Positions 1 through 5,265 of a stretch of DNA of 9,409 nt are shown here, in pieces (the first letter of the stretch is position 1; the number at the start of each line of letters is the position of its first letter). The stretch spans positions 1-9,409 of the forward strand of contig CAXBID010000135.1 in assembly GCA_963975495.1 (NCBI GenBank). Reading direction: 5' to 3'. The position numbers and the translations under genes were made by a program. The notes under the pieces are model-generated. The model was given only the letters and a program-made list of their open reading frames with translations. It had not been told where the DNA came from and ran no database searches. The DNA is from CAXBID01 sp963975495. GTDB taxonomy: Bacteria > Bacteroidota > Bacteroidia > Flavobacteriales > Flavobacteriaceae.

Positions 1-272
1 AAGGATAAAACTAAAAAGACTTTATCCGTCAATTAATGATTAACATAACACTAGCAAAAAAAAATAATTTCTGGCTTACATGAAGATTTGCAATACGATT
101 ATAATTTAATACTTGAGGATTTTTAGTTTGTTGAAAATTTTGGCTTTATAGTCTAATTTAAGTTGACTTTGTAAAAATTTCAACTAATTTCGCTTAACGT
201 CTGGTATAAATCACCTGTGCTTAAACTTGTTTCAGTATTACAACGACGCGTATCATTAAAGTTGGCAATAAT
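1..272. other. Non-coding left flank
   Basis: I see no credible coding region on either strand. The first 27 bases hold a weak inverted repeat (GGATAAA at 3-9, TTTATCC at 21-27) that could be the tail of a terminator from a gene outside the window, but no convincing U-tract follows. The stretch around 190-225, with CTTAACGTCTGGTATAAATC, lies just downstream of the broken PIN gene on the minus strand. It looks like the kind of intergenic sequence that recurs in flavobacterial genomes, but that is an impression and cannot be tested from one copy. Confidence 0.5.
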
Positions 273-555
273 TTAGAAGAATCTTCCTAACTTATCATTT
301 AGCGGAATAGATAAGTCAATAAATTCAAATTTTAAATTATGTGATTTTCCTAAAGGCTCAATCATTTTGTTTAATGATTTTCTGTCTTTTGTAATATAGG
401 CATCAATTTTTCTATTGTGAATTTGAGCAAATAGCTTAATATCGTTGATAATAACTTTTCGCTGTTCAAATTCCCTTAAATCCTCATTCCCTTTAAGTTC
501 GGCAAAAAAATTACCAGCAATTTTAGCATCTGCATAATCAAATTCTAGTAAACAA

Positions 556-574
556 CCACCGTTAAAAACGGTGG
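556..574. repeat. End hairpin of the inserted element, left copy
   Basis: Perfect 8-bp stem CCACCGTT / AACGGTGG (556-563 with 567-574) around an AAA loop. It differs from the right copy only in the loop-closing pair (T-A here, C-G there). That compensatory change argues that the paired structure matters. Confidence 0.85.
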
Positions 575-591
575 CTTTGGATTTCAGATTA

Positions 592-604
592 GCCCCAAAG
601 GGGC
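592..604. repeat. Internal GC-rich mini-hairpin of the element
   Basis: GCCCC-AAA-GGGGC, a 5-bp stem with an AAA loop, 17 bases inside the left end hairpin. It shares the AAA loop of the end hairpins. It stands out as a GC-rich patch in an A+T-rich stretch. Confidence 0.6.
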
Positions 605-689
605 ATCACATTGACTCTTATAACCTTGGTTCGATTATTACCATTAAGTTAAATACTGATGATATATACCTTAAAAGTTCCTTTGCCAA

Positions 690-716
690 CCTGCAAGGTT
701 TTTGGAACCTTGCAGG
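690..716. repeat. Internal 11-bp perfect hairpin of the element
   Basis: CCTGCAAGGTT (690-700) pairs perfectly with AACCTTGCAGG (706-716) across a five-base loop. This is the strongest hairpin in the element, near its centre. It is not followed by a T-run on either strand, so it is not an obvious terminator. Confidence 0.8.
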
Positions 717-771
717 ATATGTTAATACCATAATAAACAAACCAAAAAATGGCAAAGCCCTTAAAACATGG

Positions 772-790
772 CCACCGTCAAAGACGGTGG
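772..790. repeat. End hairpin of the inserted element, right copy
   Basis: Perfect 8-bp stem CCACCGTC / GACGGTGG (772-779 with 783-790) around an AAA loop. It matches the left copy in every stem position except the covarying closing pair. It lies 15 bases inside the TAAAC junction at 806-810. Confidence 0.85.
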
Positions 791-1008
791 TTTTGCAATT
801 ATAAATAAACGAAAAACATTTAAGGAAAGTAGATTATCTGGATTATCGCCAACAGCGTACTCACTAACAACAATAGTGGAAAGATACATTTCTATTCCGA
901 TATCTAAAAAATACTCATAATAACCAACTGCATTTTGATGAAAATCTGCGTCTGACTTTAATAAGCGAATACAAAAAGAACTATCTAAAAGAACGCTTTC
1001 TACTCCTT

Positions 1009-1776
1009 TCATATTCCTTCTGCTTTTATATCATCCAACCAAGCATCAACATTTGTGATTTTACTTAAATTAGCAGAAGCCTTTTCAATCACTTTTTCTA
1101 AAAGGGACTTATTAAAAACTGGCTTATATTGAATAAAATCTACTAATTCTAAATCGGTTAATGAATCGTCTTCAAAACTCTTTTTTCCACGAACTTTAAT
1201 TCCGTATGGCTTATAAGTTTTCTTTTCACCATCCATTATTTGTTCTTTAGTTGCAGCAATAGTAAGGTTTCCATATTTCTTAGTACTTATATGTAAATTT
1301 GGGTTTTTACCTCCTTCTTGATAAATTTCTCCATAAAGATAAAATTCACTTTCATAAAAAGTTGGAGCAATCATTTCAAAATTTGTAGTGTAATCTATAA
1401 CAAGAGACGATTCTTTTGAAATTGAATTATTAAACTCAATAACGTAACCTTCTTTAACAGCTTTCTTCTGAAATTTATCGATTATTGACTGCCTTTTATA
1501 ATCTAAAAAATCAAGATTATTTCTGTTTTTAATTTCACTTGTTAACCCATTAAATAAAATAACCGCAGTAATTGGTAAAAAGAATTTATGTTTAGCTGAC
1601 CCTTCTTCTATGTCGTAAGAAATGTGAGGTCTATTTTGCTTTTCTTTACGATTCGGATATAGAAATGACTCGACATCTGATATAAAATCTTTGACTTCAT
1701 TAATATCAATATCTTTAGGACTTAAAGTATTGTCCCTATTCGTAACTTTTAATTCTATGTGTCCTTGTTCTTCCAC
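1009..1776 (-). CDS. Unrecognised ~255-residue protein, overlapping partner of the PIN nuclease (putative antitoxin)
   Basis: I do not recognise the family. The frame is also open from a TTG at 1791. I prefer the GTG at 1776 because the TTG lies inside a well-matched -10-type element (TAAATTTG, 1796-1789), so it should be upstream of the transcript start. The protein is soluble and charged, with no signal peptide. Its one notable hydrophobic stretch (FFLPITAVILF) lies about a quarter of the way in and is too short and isolated to be a clear membrane segment. The middle part, with YGEIYQEGG and NPNLHISTKKYG, looks beta-rich. The last ~35 residues (SLLEKVIEKASANLSKI, then NVDAWLDDIKAEGI) look helical and amphipathic, as in antitoxin tails that cover a toxin. 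The stop overlaps the PIN start codon (ATGA), and the gene order is partner first, nuclease second. An antitoxin or regulator role is inferred only from this layout. It would be large for a VapB-type antitoxin. Confidence 0.75.
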   Translation of the reverse strand: MEEQGHIELKVTNRDNTLSPKDIDINEVKDFISDVESFLYPNRKEKQNRPHISYDIEEGSAKHKFFLPITAVILFNGLTSEIKNRNNLDFLDYKRQSIIDKFQKKAVKEGYVIEFNNSISKESSLVIDYTTNFEMIAPTFYESEFYLYGEIYQEGGKNPNLHISTKKYGNLTIAATKEQIMDGEKKTYKPYGIKVRGKKSFEDDSLTDLELVDFIQYKPVFNKSLLEKVIEKASANLSKITNVDAWLDDIKAEGI

Positions 1777-1788
1777 GAGTCTAAAATA

Positions 1789-1820
1789 CAAATTTACTGA
1801 ATATAAAAAACTACAGCCAA
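1789..1820 (-). promoter_or_regulatory. Bacteroidetes-type promoter of the partner/PIN gene pair
   Basis: Reading the minus strand, TTG (1820-1818), 21 bases, then TAAATTTG (1796-1789) matches the flavobacterial consensus TTG-N17-23-TANNTTTG. Transcription would start near 1782-1785, giving a very short leader before the GTG at 1776 and ruling out the TTG at 1791. Confidence 0.65.
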
Positions 1821-1960
1821 TAAAGTATGTGAAAAATAGCAGTTTTAGTGCTTAAACGAAAAAAAAAAATCATCTTCAATTTCAACCCAAATAAAACTAA
1901 TATAGTTCCCTAACCTGTTTCACAAATAAAAATCAATAATTATTCTTTTTATAGCCTTTG

Positions 1961-1991
1961 TTTGAATGCTGTCCGCAATATTTTATCTTTG
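1961..1991 (+). promoter_or_regulatory. Bacteroidetes-type promoter of pheT
   Basis: TTTG (1961-1964), 19 bases, then TATCTTTG (1984-1991) is a full match to the Bacteroidetes consensus. Transcription would start a few bases later, leaving a leader of about 20 bases before the ATG at 2017. That leaves no room for a leader-peptide attenuator. The stretch from 1792 to here is otherwise an A+T-rich divergent spacer, including an 11-base A run at 1859-1869. Confidence 0.75.
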
Positions 1992-2016
1992 CCTTTTTTA
2001 AAATAGACTTTCATTC

Positions 2017-4443
2017 ATGAAGATTTCATATAACTGGTTAAAACAATTTTTAAAAACAGATTGGACCCCAGAACAAACCAGCGAATTACTTACGGATTTA
2101 GGACTTGAAGTTGAAGGTATAGAAACCTATCAATCTGTAAAAGGCGGATTGGAAGGTATTGTTATTGGCGAAGTTTTAACCTGTATAAAACACCCAAACG
2201 CTGATAAATTAAAAATTACTACAGTTAATATTGGCGAAAAAACACCATTGCAAATTGTTTGTGGCGCACCCAATGTTGGTGCTGGACAAAAAGTACCTGT
2301 TGCCACTATTGGCACAACGCTATATACTGAAGAAGGCGACCCTTGGACCATTAAAAAAGGAAAGATTAGAGGCGAGGAAAGCCATGGAATGATTTGTGCC
2401 GAAGATGAACTCGGTTTAGGAAAATCGCATGACGGGATTATGGTTTTGGATGCTGATTTAAAAGTGGGAACGCTAGCAGCTGATATTTTTGATATTGAAA
2501 ACGATCAGGTTTTTGAAATTGGTTTAACTCCAAACCGTGCAGATGCCATGAGTCACTTAGGTGCGGCGCGCGATTTAAAAGCGGGATTGGTACAAAAAGA
2601 AATCAATTTAGAATTGATAACACCATCGGTTAGTGCATTTAATGTTGAGAACCGTACACTTAAAATTGATGTAGATGTAAAAAATAAAGATTTAGCGCCA
2701 CGCTATTGCGGGGTTACTATTTCGGGTATAAAAGTGGCAACGTCCCCTGCTTGGTTACAACACCGCTTAAAAGCTATTGGTTTAAGCCCAATAAATAATA
2801 TTGTTGATGCTACAAATTATGTTCTTCATGATCTGGGACAACCTTTACATGCCTTTGACGCCGTAAAAGTTTCAGGGAACAAAATTGAAGTTAAAACCCT
2901 TAAAGCGGGCACTAAATTTATAACTCTTGATGGTGTAGAACGCGAATTACATGAAGATGATTTAATGATTTGTGATGCCGAAAAACCCATGTGTATTGCT
3001 GGTGTTTTTGGTGGAATTCATTCTGGGGTTACTCAAAGCACAACAAGTATATTTTTAGAAAGCGCCTATTTTAACCCGGTTAGCATTCGAAAATCGGCTA
3101 AACGTCACGGACTTAACACAGACGCCTCTTTTAGATTTGAACGCGGTATTGACCCTAGTATCACTGAATATGCCTTAAAACGTGCTGCATTACTTATTCA
3201 AGAATTGGCTGGTGGTGAAATAACAAGTGATATTATTGATGTGTATCCTAAAAAAATAAAGGATTTTGAAGTACGCTTGAGTTTTGAAAATACAAGAAAA
3301 TTAATTGGAGAGGAAATTCCCAAGGAAACTATAAAAAGTATTTTAGCATCACTGGAAATTAAAGTAAATAATGTTACAGAAGCCGGTTTAGGTTTAACGG
3401 TGCCTGCTTATCGTAACGATGTGCAAAGAGAAGCTGATATTATTGAAGAAATCTTGCGTGTTTACGGTTACAATAATATAACCACTACCGAAAAGCTTAA
3501 TGCTTCTATTTCTAGCACCACTAGATTTGAAGATTATAAAATTCAGACGATTGTTGGCAATCAATTAGTAGCACAAGGGTATTTTGAAATCCTTTCAAAT
3601 TCGCTCACAACGCCTAATTATGTAGCTTTAAGTGAGCAACTGAAAGATGAACATAATATAACGATGCTCAATCCACTAAGTAATGATTTATCGGTTTTAA
3701 GACAATCGTTATTGTTTTCGGGTTTAGAAGCCGTATCCTTTAATATCAATAGAAAACGAGGTGATTTGAAACTTTTTGAATTTGGAAAAACCTATCATGG
3801 TTTTGATGATAAACGTGAAGAATTCAAGCATTTATCCATTTTTGTAACTGGAAATCAATCGCAAGAAAGCTGGATAGATAAAACTAAAAAAAGTGATTTC
3901 TTTTACCTCAAAGGAACTGTTACCAGTATTCTTAATCGTTTGGGCATTTCCAGATTCACTGAAGCACCTACCAAAAATGATATGCTTAGCGAAGGTTTGG
4001 CACTTAGTTTAGGCAAAAATAAACTTGTAGATTTTGGGTTGGTAAAAAAATCGATATTAAAACCATTTGATATTTCTCAGGATGTACTTTTTGCAAACTT
4101 CTATTGGGATACCATTTTAAATATGCTGAAGCACAATAAAATTGTATTTAAAAATATACCTAAATACCCAGAAGTTAAACGTGATTTTGCTTTGTTACTA
4201 GATAATAGTGTAACTTTTGATGCTATTTATAAAATAGCAAGGCAAAGCGAAAAACAGTTACTTAAAAATGTTAATTTGTTTGATGTATATCAAGGTAAAA
4301 ATTTGCCTCATGGTAAAAAAAGTTATGCGGTGAGTTTTACAATTCAAGACGAAAACAAAACGTTAACTGATAAACAGATTGATAAAATTATGAGTAAACT
4401 TCAAGCAAATTTTGAAAACCAATTGGGTGCCGAATTGCGTTAA
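2017..4443 (+). CDS. pheT: Phenylalanine--tRNA ligase subunit beta
   Basis: Beta subunit of the cytosolic (alpha-beta)2 enzyme that charges tRNA-Phe. It provides tRNA binding and editing of mischarged Tyr-tRNA, while PheS carries the catalytic site. At 808 residues it is full length. In order: the N-terminal MKISYNWLKQFL; an OB-fold tRNA-binding domain (~43-155, with HPNADKLKITTV); the B3/B4 editing domain (~217-393, with SPINNIVDATNYVL and HAFDA); B5 (~408-485, with RNDVQREADIIEEI); the catalytic-like core (~490-695); and the C-terminal anticodon-binding FDX-ACB domain (~714-808, with KYPEVKRDFALLLD), ending in the near-universal LGAELR. The ATG follows a strong promoter by about 25 bases. 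pheS is not adjacent, so subunit balance must be set from separate loci. No clear terminator follows, so read-through into the next gene is possible. Confidence 0.98.
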   Translation: MKISYNWLKQFLKTDWTPEQTSELLTDLGLEVEGIETYQSVKGGLEGIVIGEVLTCIKHPNADKLKITTVNIGEKTPLQIVCGAPNVGAGQKVPVATIGTTLYTEEGDPWTIKKGKIRGEESHGMICAEDELGLGKSHDGIMVLDADLKVGTLAADIFDIENDQVFEIGLTPNRADAMSHLGAARDLKAGLVQKEINLELITPSVSAFNVENRTLKIDVDVKNKDLAPRYCGVTISGIKVATSPAWLQHRLKAIGLSPINNIVDATNYVLHDLGQPLHAFDAVKVSGNKIEVKTLKAGTKFITLDGVERELHEDDLMICDAEKPMCIAGVFGGIHSGVTQSTTSIFLESAYFNPVSIRKSAKRHGLNTDASFRFERGIDPSITEYALKRAALLIQELAGGEITSDIIDVYPKKIKDFEVRLSFENTRKLIGEEIPKETIKSILASLEIKVNNVTEAGLGLTVPAYRNDVQREADIIEEILRVYGYNNITTTEKLNASISSTTRFEDYKIQTIVGNQLVAQGYFEILSNSLTTPNYVALSEQLKDEHNITMLNPLSNDLSVLRQSLLFSGLEAVSFNINRKRGDLKLFEFGKTYHGFDDKREEFKHLSIFVTGNQSQESWIDKTKKSDFFYLKGTVTSILNRLGISRFTEAPTKNDMLSEGLALSLGKNKLVDFGLVKKSILKPFDISQDVLFANFYWDTILNMLKHNKIVFKNIPKYPEVKRDFALLLDNSVTFDAIYKIARQSEKQLLKNVNLFDVYQGKNLPHGKKSYAVSFTIQDENKTLTDKQIDKIMSKLQANFENQLGAELR

Positions 4444-4488
4444 TTTTACAACATAAAAATTATAAGCTTGCTGGTAAACAGGATTATA

Positions 4489-4514
4489 TTGTATCTAAAA
4501 ATTTCGTATATTTA
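4489..4514 (+). promoter_or_regulatory. Weak candidate promoter of the first DUF2007 gene
   Basis: TTG (4489-4491), 15 bases, then TATATTTA (4507-4514). The last base differs from the consensus TANNTTTG and the spacer is short. The second DUF2007 gene has the same arrangement, which is the main reason to list it. Confidence 0.3.
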
Positions 4515-4535
4515 GTAATATTAAAACAAAACGCC

Positions 4536-4769
4536 ATGTCTGATTCAAATTATATAAAAATATATACTGGTAATCTAATTATTGTTCAAAGAATTATACA
4601 AGAATTAGAGGGTATTGGAATTAATGCCATAACGAGAGAACAAAATGAATCGGGACTTGACCCTAAAATTTATGGAGGCCATTTACTTCAAGAAATCCAT
4701 GTTCACAAAGATGAGCTCGATAAAGCTGTTAAAATTATTGAAAGTATTAATACGGATATTAAGTCTTAA
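4536..4769 (+). CDS. DUF2007-family putative signal transducing protein, copy 1
   Basis: A 77-residue cytosolic protein with no signal peptide or membrane segment. It matches the DUF2007 pattern: an N-terminal YIKIYTGNLIIVQRIIQEL, a strand with glycine-rich turn (EGIGINAITREQ), a central loop, then a strand and final helix (EIHVHKDELDKAVKIIESI). This small alpha/beta fold resembles a ferredoxin-like or ACT/PII-like module. The family name 'putative prokaryotic signal transducing protein' is a label, and no reaction is established. It starts 92 bases after pheT and is followed by its own terminator. With the next gene it forms a tandem paralogous pair. Confidence 0.85.
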   Translation: MSDSNYIKIYTGNLIIVQRIIQELEGIGINAITREQNESGLDPKIYGGHLLQEIHVHKDELDKAVKIIESINTDIKS

Positions 4770-4801
4770 ATAATTTAAAAACAATACCTTATAAAATAAT
4801 T

Positions 4802-4839
4802 ACACCTGCCGGTTATAAAAAATTGACAGGTGTTTTTTT
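4802..4839 (+). terminator. Rho-independent terminator between the DUF2007 paralogues
   Basis: ACACCTG (4802-4808) pairs with CAGGTGT (4827-4833) around an 18-base loop with additional weak pairing. A run of seven T (4833-4839) follows immediately. It ends the copy 1 transcript, possibly also pheT read-through, so copy 2 needs its own promoter. Confidence 0.8.
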
Positions 4840-4863
4840 GTATTTAAAAAATTTGTACCTTTA
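4838..4863 (+). promoter_or_regulatory. Weak candidate promoter of the second DUF2007 gene
   Basis: TTG (4838-4840, at the end of the terminator T-run), 15 bases, then TACCTTTA (4856-4863). It deviates from consensus exactly as the candidate before copy 1 does (final G to A, 15-base spacer). The preceding terminator makes a promoter here necessary. Confidence 0.35.
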
Positions 4864-4889
4864 AGAAGAAACCTTTAAAGCTTACGGAT

Positions 4890-5120
4890 ATGTTAAATTA
4901 TATTGAAGTATTTACAGGTAATTTCATTGAAGTTCAGCGGATTTTTAATGAACTCGGTCTTTTAAACGTTTGTGCAATAATTAGGGATAAGTCTAAAATT
5001 GAACGATTTAATAGATCTACTAATTCTAATCAAAGCATACAAGAAATTCTTGTTCATAAAGATGAACTTAAGAGAGCACAAAAAATCATTAAACGCTTGA
5101 CCTCGGAATTACAAACTTAA
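4890..5120 (+). CDS. DUF2007-family putative signal transducing protein, copy 2
   Basis: A 76-residue paralogue of the preceding gene. It shares the frame N-YI-(K/E)-(I/V)-(Y/F)-TGN at the start, VQRI in the first helix, and QEI-(H/L)-VHKDEL followed by a basic helix at the end. The middle differs: copy 2 has a Ser/Asn-rich loop (RFNRSTNSNQS) where copy 1 has DPKIYGGHLL, so any ligand or partner surface has diverged. It is likely cytosolic. Its function is unknown. The ATG at 4890 is the first of the conserved frame, and a terminator with a candidate promoter lies just upstream. Confidence 0.83.
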   Translation: MLNYIEVFTGNFIEVQRIFNELGLLNVCAIIRDKSKIERFNRSTNSNQSIQEILVHKDELKRAQKIIKRLTSELQT

Positions 5121-5174
5121 TTCGCTCTGTCTTTTTTGAAGATATCTTTAAAAATGATAAAAAGAAATTATATT

Positions 5175-5265
5175 TTATGCGGTTACCGCATACATTTTGT
5201 CACGCAGTTCCTTTATTTTCTTATCCTGCATATACTCATCAAAAGTAGTGTACCGGTCTATAACG
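5175..5265 (-). pseudogene. Out-of-frame remnant of the ABC-F C-terminal tail
   Basis: In a different frame from the ABC-F gene, this stretch reads VIDRYTTFDEYMQDKK and continues to the end MYAVTA and a TAA at 5175-5177. I recognise this as the usual end of flavobacterial ABC-F proteins, which follows ...VVELTPNG. The current frame leaves this tail after VVELT. Four bases (CGTT) sit where family comparison would expect twelve, consistent with an 8-bp deletion. The last codons form the palindrome ATGCGGT-T-ACCGCAT (5177-5191). Confidence 0.75.

Larger units (their letters stand above)
554..810 (-). mobile_element. 257-bp non-autonomous hairpin-ended insertion element (IS200/IS605-like PATE/MITE candidate)
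   Basis: Removing 257 bases restores the PIN gene exactly. TAAAC occurs at both junctions (549-553 and 806-810), so either it is a 5-bp target duplication or one copy is the element's own end. Each end has an 8-bp-stem hairpin with a three-base loop (556-574 and 772-790). Read on one strand, both loops are AAA, so the hairpins are direct copies and not mirror images. That is expected for single-strand IS200/IS605 transposition and not for ordinary terminal inverted repeats. Spacing to the ends is unequal: 2 bases on the left and 15 on the right. On the minus strand both hairpins are preceded by CAAA(A/G), a possible guide sequence. No transposase fits inside. The family assignment is inferred. 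A classical MITE with a 5-bp target duplication is the alternative. Confidence 0.72.
273..1012 (-). pseudogene. PIN-domain (VapC-like) nuclease gene, split by a 257-bp insertion
   Basis: The intact 5' part runs from an ATG at 1012-1010 to codon 69 at 806-808. It then enters the inserted element and stops at 761-763, leaving an 83-residue open frame. The 3' part (548 down to the stop at 273-275) is open for 91 residues. Joining codon 69 to the CTA at 548-546 gives one continuous 160-residue protein, a normal PIN length. The rebuilt protein carries the acidic PIN positions: D10 in VLLDSS, E51 in STIVVSEYAV, D105 in VIINDIKLFAQ and D124 in DAYITKDRKS. In this family such residues bind Mg2+/Mn2+ for RNA cleavage. 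The first fragment keeps only D10 and E51, so the truncated product should be inactive. The start codon overlaps the stop of the upstream gene by four bases (ATGA), implying translational coupling. A VapC-like toxin role is inferred from domain and layout. The gene could also belong to a non-toxin PIN nuclease. Confidence 0.87.

Noticed and set aside
571..804. 77-codon open frame inside the inserted element on the plus strand
   Set aside because: It begins in the stem of one end hairpin and runs into the other. It shows no recognisable protein pattern and is explained by the element's palindromes.
554..810. CRISPR array or integron-like attachment site
   Set aside because: Only two matching palindromes occur, at the ends of one insertion. 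There are no regular spacers, cas genes, or integrase core-site motifs.
761..1012. A stand-alone 83-residue small protein on the minus strand
   Set aside because: Its last 14 residues are encoded by the inserted element, and the remainder is the N-terminal part of the PIN protein continued at 548-273.
2130..2351. Minus-strand open frame within pheT
   Set aside because: It is a shadow of the strongly conserved pheT tRNA-binding domain, with no promoter or family resemblance.
5139..5148. AAGATATCTT palindrome downstream of the second DUF2007 gene as a terminator
   Set aside because: It has no loop and no properly placed T-run, so it is not a convincing terminator on either strand.
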